From Bryoerythrophyllum caledonicum (Eukaryota; Streptophyta; Bryopsida; Pottiales; Pottiaceae): a DNA stretch of 64,000 nucleotides. Below the pieces are notes generated by a model. That model was not told the origin of the DNA. It saw only the letters and a program-made list of their open reading frames with translations, and did no database searches. The stretch covers positions 511,001 through 575,000 of the forward strand of contig OZ020518.1 in the NCBI GenBank assembly GCA_963971425.1, written 5' to 3'. The translations under genes and the position numbers were made by a program. Positions 46,071 through 57,599 of this stretch are shown one piece after another; positions within the stretch are counted from its first letter, which is position 1, and each line of letters starts with the position of its first letter.

Positions 46071-48455
46071 CTAGGTCCAGACGCGGAATAACCATCCTCC
46101 GTTGGCGGCGAAGAAAGGAGCGAACACGAGCGACTCCACGGCCATGAGCTTGATCAGGATGTTCAGAGATGGTCCTGACGTGTCCTTTAACGGATCTCCA
46201 ACGGTGTCACCAATGACGGCAGCCTTGTGAGCGTCAGATCCCTTGGGGCCCAGGGACTTGGCGTGCTCAGAGTTTCCGGCCTGCAACCAACAAGACGGAT
46301 CAGAAGGTGCATGACAAGATGGATCAGAAGACATGATCGCAATAATGGCGAAGTGCAGATTTCATAAATGAGGGAGTGGTAATGCCAGGTTGTTCACCTC
46401 AATGTACTTCTTGGCGTTATCCCAGGCACCTCCGGTATTGGATGCAGAGATGGCGATCTGGACACCAGACACCAGAGCACCAGCCAGAAGTCCTGCAAGG
46501 GTCTCCACTCCGAAGAGGGTTCCCACAATGAGGGGCGTCAGCATCACGAGAGCACCGGGGGGGATCATTTCCTTGATGGAGGCGTCGGTGGAGATCTGCA
46601 CGCATCGCTTGTAGTCGGGCTTGGTGGTGCCCTCCATGAGTCCGGGGATGGTGCGGAACTGCCTTCTCACCTCCTCAACCATAGCCAACGCAGCCTTGCC
46701 GACGCTCTTCATTGTCATGGCGGAGAACCAGTACGGCAGCATGGCGCCGACAATCAGACCGACGAACTCCTTGGGCTGGATGACGTCCACGCTGGCGATT
46801 CCGGCACGGCTCACGTACGCTCCGAAGAGAGCAAGCGACACCAATGCAGCGGATCCGATAGCGAAGCCCTTTCCGATGGCGGCGGTGGTGTTGCCGGCCG
46901 CGTCCAGGGCATCGGTCCTCTCACGGACCTCGTGGCTCATGCCGGCCATCTCGGCAATGCCTCCGGCGTTGTCACTGATGGGGCCGTACGCGTCGATGGC
47001 GAGGCCGGTGGCGAGGGTGCTCAACATGCCGAGGGCAGCCACGGCGATACCGTACATGGCAGCCAAGCTGTAGCTGAGGTAGATGGCGGCAGCAATGGCG
47101 AACACGGGGATGATGACCGACTTGTAACCCAAGGCGAGCCCGAAGATGATGTTGGTGGCGGCTCCAGTCCTGCACGAGTCGGCCACGTCTTGCACGGGCT
47201 GGTAGGCGTTGCTGGTGAAGTACTCGGTGACGAACCCGATGATGAGACCGGCCCACAGACCCGAACCGACGCAGAAAAAGATGTGCCAGTTCTTCACGAC
47301 CTTGGGCTCGTGGCCGACCACATTGATGGTGAACGTCTCGGGGAGAGAATACCACGAGACAAGGAAGATGGCGACTGTCATCAGGATGGTGGAGATCACC
47401 AACTGCCGCTTCAGTGCAGGCTCGATCTCCTTCACACCCTTAATCGTGACGATGTCCGTGGCGTAGAGCGTGGTCAGGAGGCACACCAAAATCCCCGAAG
47501 CGCTGATGATCAACGGGAAGCACATGGCGACGAAGTTCCTGTCGGTTCCGAACGAGGAAATCGAAGACACCACGAGCGCAGCGCACGTCGACTCGGCGAA
47601 CGACCCGAACAAATCAGCTCCCATACCTGCAATGTCGCCGACATTGTCTCCGACGTTGTCAGCAATCACAGCCGGGTTCCTGGGGTCATCCTCGGGGATG
47701 TTCTGCTCGATCTTCCCGACCAAATCAGCGCCCACATCCGCAGCTTTGGTGTAAATACCCCCACCAACGCGTCCAAACAACGCCACGGACGAACCTCCCA
47801 GACCGTAACCCGTGATCGCCTCATACAGACCAACCCAGTCGTCGCCGAAGTAGAGCTTGAACGCCAAGATAGTCAAGAACAGCACCAGCAACCCGTTGGC
47901 CGCCAGCAGGAACCCCATCACGGAGCCGGATCGGAACGCGACAATGAACGCCTTCCCGACTCCGCGCCGCGCCTCCAGAGTGGTCCTCGCATTGGCGTAA
48001 GTCGCGATGCGCATCCCCAGGTACCCGGACAGAGTCGACGTCACGGCTCCCAAGATGAACGCCACGGTCGAGAAGAACGCATTCGCGATCGAGCTCGGGC
48101 ACGACTGCGCGGGGTCGTAGTCGCACGGCTGGCGGTTGAAGCTGAACCCCCCAACCGAGGCGAGGAAAACGAAGATGATCACGGAGAAAATGCCCATGAA
48201 CACGCTCAAATACTGATACTCCGTCGCGAGAAACGACTCGCTCCCCTCAGAGATCGCAGCCTGAATCTCCGCGCACTTGGCCACCTCGGTGGAGTCGTCC
48301 AAGCCGTCCTCGCTCACATGCCGGTAGCCATTGTCGGAGACGTGCCCGCCCACCGTCACGCGCGAGACGACCCACCACTGAAAGAGCGCAAACAGAATGC
48401 CCACCACGCAGGACGCCGGCACGAAGGCCAGCACGAACACATCCCCGAGCACCAT
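46071..48455 (-). CDS. Vacuolar-type H+-translocating inorganic pyrophosphatase, K+-dependent (type I)
   Basis: Membrane proton pump that couples PPi hydrolysis to H+ transport into the vacuole. Exon 1 is 46398-48455 and exon 2 is 46071-46280; a 117-bp phase-0 intron splits KKYIE|AGNSEHA, with GT and AG ends. The product is 755 residues, close to the plant norm of about 760-770, with many hydrophobic segments. Signature motifs are DVGADLVGK at 240-248 and [20 protein letters not shown] at 255-274. [10 protein letters not shown] near 521-530 has Ala where K+-independent enzymes have Lys, so this is the K+-stimulated type. The upstream in-frame codon at 48500 is GTG; the first ATG is at 48455 ([13 protein letters not shown]). 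Exon 1 carries almost the whole protein, an intron-poor structure compared with seed-plant homologues. Confidence 0.95.
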
Positions 48456-49100
48456 CGCCACGACCCACAAACACAGAGGAGTGCGTTCAGAAACACACAC
48501 GACGACGACGCAGACAGAGGGCGATGGGAGGTGGGAAGAGGCGAGGGTTGAAGAGGAGGCGCGCCTTCATGTGTTAGTAGTGGCCAGACCCTAAACCCTA
48601 GGTCGTCATTCGTCAGTCGCTCGAACTTACTAGATGGTTGCAGATAAGGTCACCGCTGGGCCACCGCTTCGGTAACTGCTAATTCCAGGACTCGTCGTTG
48701 CGATCATGGCTCTTTCTATTGCAAGGATGGAGATGGATCCTATTTTTGAATTCCTTTCCCCCAAAATAAATAACTAATTCTTCTGATGTAGAGGTTATTT
48801 TCAACATATTAGTTATTTTATTTTCGGGTGAAAAGGGTTTTTCTTTCTATATTTTATTTTCGGGAGGAATTTAGTATTTTTGTGTATTTTTAATTTGGTA
48901 AGTGGTTCTAGATTTGTTGATGAAAGTTGGGGTGAAGTGAGGTTTTTTTAGTTCGCAGTTCTTTGATTGGTTTTTTTGTACTTTGCACGAATTTGGAACT
49001 TTTTCCTAGATTAGAAGAGTAGTTTTATTTTATGAAAGTTATTGTAGATGTTTTCAAGAAGGAGCCAGCCCCATTCCCTTGCCGCGATACCCCTTGACTC
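48456..49100 (-). promoter_or_regulatory. Leader/promoter region of the H+-pyrophosphatase gene with telo-box motif
   Basis: The sequence directly upstream of the ATG is GC-rich with (gtc)n-like repeats, typical of a 5' UTR. Reverse-complemented, it contains TAGGGTTTAGGG at 48590-48600, a telo-box-like motif common in plant housekeeping gene leaders. A TATA box could not be assigned with confidence. Confidence 0.4.
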
Positions 49101-49149
49101 CGGAGTCCACATGGCGTGATACCCTTGTTTTTGTGTATGATATCCCCGT

Positions 49150-49290
49150 AGATATCTATGACGTGATACCCGTGGATATTCATGACGTGAGACCCCGTGG
49201 ATATCCATTACGTGAGTCCCCGTGGATATCCATGACGTGAAACCTTATGGATATCAATGACATGATACCTCGTGGGTGAATTCGTGACGT
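49150..49290 (+). repeat. 25-bp minisatellite, five to six units
   Basis: Units starting gatatc(c/t)atgacgtga with a following ccccgtg occur at 49151, 49175, 49200, 49225 and 49250, with a decayed unit after. Each contains a TGACGTGA or similar motif that would match bZIP sites. Weaker units extend upstream to about 49110. Confidence 0.85.
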
Positions 49291-49300
49291 GTCATTTACT

Positions 49301-49390
49301 TTAGATATCTATTTTTTACTTTAGGTACTCGGTTTTTACTTTAGGTACTCGGTTTTTACTTTAGGTACTCGGTTTTTACTTTAGATGTCT
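49301..49390 (+). repeat. 20-bp minisatellite, three perfect units plus flanking partial units
   Basis: The unit ttaggtactcggtttttact is repeated exactly three times at 49321-49380, with diverged units on both sides (49301-49320 and 49381-49390). Confidence 0.95.
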
Positions 49391-50289
49391 TGGTGACAAA
49401 CTTCATTTGTCTTAATCTCATTTGACAAATTCTTGTGCGGAACTGTCGAGGATTGTTAGAAAGAGAATATTTTAATATAATAAATAAGATTAAAAATATA
49501 TAAAAGTTTCTTTTTTTATTTGAATTTTATAAGTGATCAAGCTTAAAATTCATTTTCTATCCCTTACTATTTTGCATATAATGTTTCTATTGGTTGATCA
49601 CATTTGTGAGTAATGTAGGGCTAGAACATTGATTTTGATGTTTTATTTTTCCTACAATATCTGCGTCATTTGGGAATTTCGTTAAATGGTTTTCAACTTG
49701 TTCATCTTTAATTTCGAATTGAATTAGATACTTTCCAAAACTGTTTTTACATAATCAGTTTTGAGATTATCTTCGTTGAAAGTTCTGGAAAAAAAATCTA
49801 TGATTGGATTTGTAATGAGAGGTAAGAGGAAGTACCTTTTGCAACATGCATAAGATTTGGTTGTAAGATAGCAACACTAAAGCAAGATTCATACACATGA
49901 TGGGGTAAAGTTGGAAATTGTTCCATGATGGTTGTTAGTCAATAATGTTAAGGTGTTCTTGTATTTGGTGAAGCCATATGTTGATGAAAGACTAATAATA
50001 AATTATATGTTGACATAATAACAATTTATAATTGTTGTACAACAAAAAAACGAATTCATAGAAACGTGTTTTGTATCAATTTGAAACCTATTGTGTTGTT
50101 GAAAATGATTTGAAGTAATATTAGTATTCTTTCTCACTTGGATATCAAAGAATTAAATTGAACAAGGTAGACTTTGTAAAGAACTTGAAAAGCTCCTTGC
50201 TTGCTGCAAAGACTATAATTTGTTGCTCTCAAGTTGTTACTGTACGCATTGTTCGGGTTCGGATGCTCCCTCCAAATTAATTATTTTTC
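49391..50289. other. AT-rich gene-free stretch
   Basis: No supported gene, RNA or strong repeat. Confidence 0.4.
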
Positions 50290-50640
50290 CAATTCAAAGT
50301 CGTTCAAACACGACAGATATCACATAGGTATTACATGAGTATCGCCTAGATTTTACATGGGTATGGCATTGGCATTACATGGATATCACCTTAGACAAAT
50401 CCCTTATATCTTCCAAATTTTTTGGACAATCTCCATTTTGAATTAATTATGTACAAACCCGACCAATATATACGTTATTCAATTTCTGCCCTCTCTTTTC
50501 ATATGGTTACTTTTCCATTGGCTGGTTCTGTATGGCACAAGTGTCTTGTTTACAGATATTACTCTTGTAAAGGACGATTGAGATTTCAAACCAAGCCAAT
50601 ACAGAACCATTCAAAATCAAAGGTCTGACACACAATTAAG
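50290..50640 (+). repeat. Copy of the dispersed TACATGGGTATCACC repeat family
   Basis: Imperfect ~22-bp units (gatatcacataggtattaca, tgggtatggcattggcatta) at about 50318-50395 are followed by tggacaatctccattttgaa-ttaattatgtac. The same order occurs at 56.13-56.29 kb on the same strand and in reverse at 38.6-38.7 kb. Confidence 0.6.
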
Positions 50641-51192
50641 TCTCCGGCATCTACATGCGGAATATCCACTTATTTCTTCAGAGAAAAAACTTCCTACAGT
50701 ACTACACTGATTTTGGTATTTGGTGCTACACTCCATTTAATGTTATAACCTCTCTTCACCACTCAACTCTAACTTAATTATGTTTCTGTAGAGAATTGTA
50801 GGTAAGATTTTTTCAAATCACTTATTTTTTCAAATCACTTTGTAATATTTTGTACAAATTATGTCTTCATTAATAATACTAAATATAAAGGTAGTTAAAC
50901 TCCAAAGTTAGAATTTTCTACATTTAGTGTCTGTGTTGACATTTAGAATTGTAACATTATCAGCGTTGTTGTCATATAGTCTTAGAGTTCCTAATTGGTG
51001 TTTCGAACACTATGTACCAAAATCGGTGTACCTTATGCAAATCTTCCAAAAATTTGACCCGAGTGATAATCCTACACTTTGAAACACACAAATAAAATAA
51101 ATCTTTAGGTTTTAAAAAAAACATGTACAATTGGTAGGTAAATGTTAATGAAAAAGCATACAAGAGAAGAGAAGAGAAGAAAAATAAATTTG

Positions 51193-51392
51193 NNNNNNNN
51201 NNNNNNNNNNNNNNNNNNNNNNNNNNNNNNNNNNNNNNNNNNNNNNNNNNNNNNNNNNNNNNNNNNNNNNNNNNNNNNNNNNNNNNNNNNNNNNNNNNNN
51301 NNNNNNNNNNNNNNNNNNNNNNNNNNNNNNNNNNNNNNNNNNNNNNNNNNNNNNNNNNNNNNNNNNNNNNNNNNNNNNNNNNNNNNNNNNNN
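51193..51392. other. Assembly gap (200 N)
   Basis: A run of exactly 200 undetermined bases. The round length suggests an arbitrary gap size. Open frames crossing it are meaningless. Confidence 0.99.
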
Positions 51393-51508
51393 GGTGATAT
51401 AAATGTCCATTTGGTTCAAGTAAAAAGAAGGTAATTTATTTTTGGTAATAAAAACCATACTTTTTTAATAAACCACTTGTAAGAGAATTTCTTTCTAAAT
51501 CTCCAAAC

Positions 51509-51729
51509 TTAACCCCTAAAGGATGAAGTGTCCCTTCCGAGGACAATTTTATTCACTTTGGACGCAAATATCTTTCAATCCGTATGGTCAAAATTCACAA
51601 ATTTTTACCATATCATTTCATATGATTATAGAAGAAGATTATATGGTTACAGTCTCAAAAAATTAATTTCAACATTCTAAATCAATGGAGTACATGTTCC
51701 TCTAAAATGCCTTGGTCTTTAGGGGTTCA
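51509..51729. mobile_element. 221-bp TIR element with TTAA/TTCA ends
   Basis: The left end is TTAACCCCTAAAGGATGAAG; the right end, in reverse complement, is TGAACCCCTAAAGACCAAGG. The inverted part CCCCTAAAG is perfect, and the outer TTAA is altered to TTCA on the right. The interior contains caaatatctttcaatccgta, related to the inverted ggattgaaagatat in the 16.8-kb element. Confidence 0.55.
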
Positions 51730-53500
51730 AAAAGGAAAATATATACTCATAAAGAAAGCACCTAATTATAGAAAATGCTTCCAATATTTCACTTCCACAA
51801 GTAAGTTACGAGAAGATGGATAATCTTCATAATATAGATGGATGAAAATAATGTCTATTGCGAGCACCGATATTTTCTTATAGTCCAAAGTGTGGATGGT
51901 TGGTCATTTAGACGTTAACCCTGGGACATGCGAGGAGCCATAAATTGGCGTCTCGGATGACATTTGAAGGATGATAATCAATGTGAATGATGTTTTTCAT
52001 CCAATTTCCATTTTGGAGAGTTCATTAAATGTGTGAGTAACAGGTGATGATGAAACTTGCCTCGTTGAGGTAGTCATGTTTTATCTAGAGTAGAAAATCT
52101 TTGTGACATGGGTCTTAATGTAGTGTATTTTAGAAACTACTAGCTTTTGTTCTAAATCTGAATTCAAGTCATTCAAATGATATTTTTAAAATTAGAGTCC
52201 AACTAATGAAACAAAGCCTTGTGTCCATTCCAATCTAAATAATTTGAAAAGTACATTAAATTGAACAGATTATTGCAGTTTGAACTTTGGGCCTATAACC
52301 ATGGCTGACCAATATACTAATTTTAGTTGAACACGGAAGTTTCATCTACACCCTAAGTTTCGGCACTGTAATGTACACCTCCAATGAAGTTTTTAAGAAT
52401 TTTTAAGCATATGTTGTATCTGATATGAATTTTCTTAACTTTTTCTTCGGAAGATCACAATAATTTTAAATCTTCACCAAAAAATCTGCAAATTTTTGTG
52501 ACACAAGCAAGGCATGTGATCTCATGTGTGAAAAATAAAATGAAAAAAACATCCACCTATATTTAATGAAGAAATAGAGCACACAGTGAAATGGGAATTA
52601 GGGTTGATGCCACGGTCATAGGCTCTGTCCTGTAGGGGTTAAACAATGATGTCAGTCTCATACGCGGTGGACCCCACGGTCATACACTACCGCGGTATTG
52701 GGGATACGAACGAGGTAATTCGAAAGCAGCGCGTAACTATTGCAGTAACTTATTGACATTGTTACTAGATCGGATAAGAAAGTGAGGTGGTGAGTAAGTG
52801 GCGGTAACTATGACCGCAGCAATGTCACGTCCAGTCTGCCAAGTCAGACGACAGCTCAGCTCTCTAGTTTAGGGGACCAATGACCGATAAACTGGCACGA
52901 GCCCACTAAATTTGGTTTTTTTGTTTTTTAAAAAACAAATTGGCACAAAAAAAACCGAGATCTCAATTGAGCGGAGGTTATTTCCACATCTCCTGCCACG
53001 TGACACATTTCATGACACCAATATTCATTCAAAACACATTTATATTGCGATTATAGTATAATTTGTTAGTTTTTATGCAATCGAATTACACTCATTCCTC
53101 GTACAAGTTATAATCAGCTAAGTTATATATGTTTCTAACTTATAACCTCTGCTATCTTAAACCTCTACTAAGTTTTAACCCCTACTAAGATTTTATCACC
53201 CCCATTCATCAGTGCCATACTTAGATATAACTTATTTGAGGGATGAGTGTATGGTATATGGAGGAAAAAGTGAAGAATAATGCGAGCTTTTTTAATTTAT
53301 TTTTACCATTACGAATAAAGAGTTTGTTGGGGGTAGTGCTACCATGTAACCTATTTAGAAGTCTGCCTCCTTTCAAAGGTAGATTCTACCTAAGGTAAGA
53401 ATATCCCATGTAGCTCACGCAAATGGTCACTTTCGAGGTCGCGGCCCAAAATTTTCATGAACAACTCTCCACTAACACTCTGACACTGGAAATATATTCA
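51730..53500. other. Gene-free stretch
   Basis: No supported gene. A further possible TTAA-bounded element runs from ttaaccctgggacatg (51915) to cctgtaggggttaa (52642), but the inverted match is weak. The 52.6-52.9 kb part is GC-richer without a recognisable feature. Confidence 0.35.
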
Positions 53501-53556
53501 AAGTTAGAGGTGCACACTGAAAGTTAGAGGTGCACATTGAAAGTTAGAGGTGCACG
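53501..53556 (+). repeat. 20-bp tandem repeat, three units
   Basis: The unit aagttagaggtgcacattga occurs at 53501, 53521 and 53541 with at most one or two changes, immediately before the MITE at 53573. Confidence 0.9.
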
Positions 53557-53572
53557 GAATGGAGAGCCTTAG

Positions 53573-53907
53573 AGCATCCCCACCGGTGCTCAAACCCGGT
53601 GGGTATTCAATGCATTTGCATTGAATAGTGGCGGGGCCCAGCCACCGGGCGCCCTGCCACCCTTCTTCCGCACACTCCGCTCATGTTTGAGCAGCGGGCC
53701 CGGTGGCTGTAGCCCGGTGTCCACTGATTGGTTGCATTCATTGCAAACATTCTATATTCTTGCATCTTGGGTGGTGCAGCCTATAGGATTCTTGTGGGCA
53801 TATGGCTCAACTGTAAGCCGGTGGGGCTTCCTCTTGAGTACTCACCCTGCATATCAGAAATAACTCCACACCACCGCAGCACGGAGCGGGTAGGGGTGGG
53901 GATGCTC
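53573..53907. mobile_element. 335-bp Tourist-like (PIF/Harbinger) MITE with TTA duplication
   Basis: Termini GAGCATCCCCACC and GGTGGGGATGCTC are perfect inverted repeats of 13 bp. Both sides are flanked by TTA (53570-53572 and 53908-53910), the target duplication typical of PIF/Harbinger. The interior is GC-rich and non-coding. Confidence 0.85.
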
Positions 53908-54153
53908 TTATTTCTAGTGCCCTTGCTCTTGCACAGGCTCATCCCAAAAGTTGCGGGCTTTTGTTTGTATGTGCGCATTCTATGCACATTTTAGTGAGGG
54001 CCCTTTCTGCATACGAAGTACAAGTGAGTGTCGAGGGCGGAATCCATCTCCCACTGGTGGGGCGCCTACCGCAAGCAATTTCTGCTTACCAAAATAAGTC
54101 CCTTTGAACGTCTGGTCTATGGCGCTTTCAATGCTAATTGCACGGGAGGCTCT

Positions 54154-54503
54154 AAGATCCCCCATAACCAACCATATCCCATAACTAATGCCTATAAAAT
54201 CAAGGTATATCCAAACCACTTCCACCCATTACCACCCATTCAGCACCAAATAGAAGTTTGCTATTAGTCAGAATCCCTTACTTTTGGTCAGCTCTAAATG
54301 GAGGTACTTATTGGTAGCCACCCACTAGACATGGTAGCCCACTTTAAAAGTTCATAACCAATTTCATTTTCATCGGAAAAATATGAAATCACTTGGGGTT
54401 GAAATTGTTATTATATTGGTTGTCACTAAAATGAAATGTATTATTATTTGCGCTCTCCATATATGCACTTTGCTTAACTTGTTGGTTATGGGGGGTTTAC
54501 CTT
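54154..54503 (-). mobile_element. Single minus-strand copy of the ~350-bp TIR family
   Basis: The left end gatcccccataaccaacc and the right end gttggttatggggggtttac are inverted to each other. The interior holds tcatcggaaaaatatgaaat and ctccatatatgcac, the reverse complements of blocks in the copies at 14.5 and 43.4 kb. Confidence 0.7.
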
Positions 54504-54705
54504 GTATGGGGAGATTAAGATTCATACCCTGTTGCACACGTTTTTTCGACTTCTAGCCATGCTTCCCAGGTATGGGGTTTGTTTTCACCACTTTGAAGTT
54601 GTTCCTTCTGATTAAGATTCGGACCCTTGTGCAGTGGCTGGCTTGAAGAGTCAAGTGCTAAGGCAAAGTAGCTTGATTTCAACTCTCAACCTTAACTACT
54701 TTACA

Positions 54706-56023
54706 GGACCCTTCAAAGATACGTACTTTTTGCATTCCTAGGGAGAGTAATTTTCAGTGCTGCCAATTTTGACACTCTCTTGAGGGTTAGGAATTGTTAT
54801 TTTACCATGAGATTTTTGGTACAAGATCATTACCATGTTGATAACATGTGTGCCAAATTTCAAGGCCGGAAGATGAATAAAAAAAATTATTCAAGATCTA
54901 CCAACATGGGTAGCACTAAGAAAAGTTTCAGAGCTACAAACTTTGACACCCTCCCAAGGATTGAATTTTTTGTTTCTGCCCATATTATTTTTGGCATGAG
55001 ACCATCTCTGTGTTTAGTACATGTTCAAAGTCCAAACATCCACACAATGAGACATATTTAAAATCTAGCAACATGTGTAGTTGTGAGTGTATTGTAAGAA
55101 ACATTTCAATCCTGGCCAACTTTGACACACTTTCAAGGATTCATTTTTTGTTTTTGGGCATGAAATTTTTGGCATAAAACCATTTCTATGTTGTCTACAT
55201 GTGTGCCAAATTTTAAGGCGAGCATACCTACATAGCAAAAGATTTTTGAAATCTACCAACATGTGTAGTTGTGAGAAACATTTCACTCTTGCCAAATTTG
55301 ACACCCTCCCATGGATTGAATTTTATATTTTTTCTCATGAGGTTTTGGACCTGTGACCATCTCTATGTTGATAATATGTGTGCTTAATTTCAAGTCTAAA
55401 ATATCCACGATAGAAAAGAAAAAAATCAAAATCTACCAACGTGCTAATTGTGAGAAACAACCAACGATACCATTTTAGCTTTGGCACCTTCCCTAGGTTT
55501 GAAAAATTGTTATTTTACTATGAAAGTTTTAACACATAATCACCTCTTTGTTTATATCATGTGTGCCAAATTTCAAGGCTAAAAGATGAATACAAAAACC
55601 CATATTCAAAATTTTCCAACATGTGTAACTATGAGAAAGAATCTTGTGTATCTATAATTGTATTCATCATGTGGCTTTGAAATTTAACGCACATGTTATC
55701 AGCATCAAGATGATATTGTCATAAAACTTTCATGGTAAAATATCAAATTTTCAGACCTCAAGAGGGTGTCAAAATTGGCAGTAGTGAATGGCTTACATAT
55801 GTGGTAAGCCATTACACATGTTGGTAAATTTGGAATATCTTTTTCTATATTCATCTTCTGGCCTTGAAATTTGGCACACATGTTGTCAACATAGAAATAA
55901 TCTCGTGCCAAAAATTTCATGGTAAAATAACAATTTTCTAACCTTCAAGAGGGTGTCAAGTTGGCAGCATTGAAAGTTACTTTCCCTAGGAATGCAAAAA
56001 GTACGTATCTTTATTGCAGGGTA
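54706..56023. mobile_element. 1.3-kb foldback-type element with long inverted arms and internal repeats
   Basis: The left arm agatacgtactttttgcatt (then cctaggga-agtaa, agtgctgcc) is inverted at the right end as aatgcaaaaagtacgtatct. Similarity continues inward through cttgagggttaggaattgtt and its inverse. Between the arms are several diverged copies of a ~175-bp unit (tttgacaccctcccaaggat ... atgtgtgccaaatttcaagg ... ctaccaacatgtgtagt), direct in most of the element and inverted in the last ~300 bp. No coding sequence was recognised. Outer ends and target duplication are uncertain. Confidence 0.7.
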
Positions 56024-56129
56024 CTATACATTGATTGTACCTTAGGTAAGCTGTCCTTGTTACCGTACCTAGTACTCACTTTTGTCACCTCTCTATCCAA
56101 AGAATAATTTTTCTTTGACACAATGATTC

Positions 56130-56460
56130 GGACATAATGGGTATCACCTAAGTATTACATGGGTATCACCTAGGCATTATATGGGTAGCACCTTGATATT
56201 ACATGAATAATGGCCTAGACAAAAAAATTATATTTTCCAAAATTTTGGACAACTCTCCATTTTGAATGAATTATGTACGAAAGCAACCAATAGGGTACCA
56301 ACAAAACAAGCAGTGTGTATATTTGGAGGGGATGCAAAATAAATCATTTTTTTTCTTTCTGAAGTAGTAAAATTTATTGTAATTGCACTTGAACTGATTT
56401 CAGATTTTTCCGAAAGAGATGAGTTGAGATGAGTTATGATGTTCAAAGTGGTATGTCATG
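56130..56460 (+). repeat. Copy of the dispersed TACATGGGTATCACC repeat family
   Basis: Three to four imperfect units (gggtatcacctaagtattac) at 56139-56215 are followed by ttggacaactctccattttg and aattatgtac, as in the 50.3-kb copy. Confidence 0.6.
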
Positions 56461-56525
56461 TATAATCCATTTGTGCCATTTGGTATGCGCCATAAGCGCT
56501 ATCCAAATACAACAACCAACAAATC

Positions 56526-57487
56526 TTAACCCCTAAAGGACCAAGACTATGTTTCACCAAAATTATCCCAAAACTGCCTCGCTAAGATGAGACGATGCAA
56601 GACTAATTGAAACAAAAAAATCTATTTTTAATCATGGCATCTTTAATTTAAATACTACAAGAAGACCCTAATTTTTTTGGTAACATTTGATTGTACGAAT
56701 TGTAAAATACATGCATATGAAGATTGCAATATGGTTTTTTTTTCCTTGCACGAACAAGGACAATGTAGTTTGACTCAAGATAATGGCATCTTTTTCCACT
56801 ACACATTGCATAAATATATAGATCTATGTTCTATGTTATGTCAGGTCATTGCACTCCAAATATCACAAGTAATAGAGGTGCTTAGAATAAGAAGAATGGA
56901 CCTGCAATGATTTGAGATACAAAAAGTGCCATTTGCTTAGGAAACCACTTTTTCCCTCTGAATGAAGAATAATTGTTGGATCTAAACCAAACAACAAATA
57001 AAAACATAATGCCTTCTTCTATTTGGATTAATATCTTTTTTGGAAAGAGGTAATACCCTGAATTTCTAAGCATTTTAAAGTAAAAACAATACGGGTTGCC
57101 AAAAACTTTCCTTAATTCCTACCCACCACCGAAAAATGCACTATTCAGCTCTACAACAATATTATTCAAGCTATACAGTAGTACCATTCAGCTCCACCGT
57201 ACCTTGCCCGCCTTGCCCACTCTCTATGTTTGAAATTCAAAATCTTGTAACTTTAGTTTTGTGCATTAGTTCTTAAAAAATAAAAAATCCCCACGAAGCT
57301 ACTACTTACCCACATCTCCTATGTAAATGAAAGAAATCCATGATCTGAATTGACATTGGTGGAAGCTACCCAAAATCACTAGAAGCCCACCTCAAGACTT
57401 ACGATCTTTGGAGATTAATTTGGAAGTGTGAATGAGTAAATGGAGGTGGAAATGGGGTGAAAATGGGGCCTAGCCTTCGAGGGTTAA
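56526..57487. mobile_element. Possible 962-bp TTAA-bounded element
   Basis: The left end is TTAACCCCTAAAGGACCAAG; the right end, in reverse complement, is TTAACCCTCGAAGGCTAGGC. The match is imperfect, but both lie at TTAA and the size is close to the 945-bp and 801-bp relatives. AT-rich, no supported gene. Confidence 0.4.
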
Positions 57488-57599
57488 CCTAATGCTACTA
57501 AGTCTTTCCCAGAGGGTATTTACAAAGTTGCAATTAAGCATAAAACATAGCAACCTCAACCAATCATTTTTGTGCAAATAGGAAGTGCATGAAGTCGAT

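Noticed and set aside
48456..48500. N-terminal extension of the H+-pyrophosphatase to 48500
   Set aside because: The upstream codon is GTG, not a normal start in a plant nuclear gene; ATG at 48455 fits the family.
46932..48551. Long + strand open frame (539 codons) opposite the H+-pyrophosphatase
   Set aside because: It lies antisense to a certain gene, starts without support, and is rich in Arg/His/Asp as expected from reading GC-rich codons backwards.
49301..49390. CRISPR-like regular repeats
   Set aside because: The units are directly adjacent with no spacers, and the genome is eukaryotic; it is a minisatellite.
51105..51458. Open frames running through the N gap
   Set aside because: They exist only because undetermined bases contain no stop codons.
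51915..52642. Another TTAA-bounded transposable element
   Set aside because: Both ends have TTAA next to a CCC/GGGG run, but the inverted similarity is too weak to claim.
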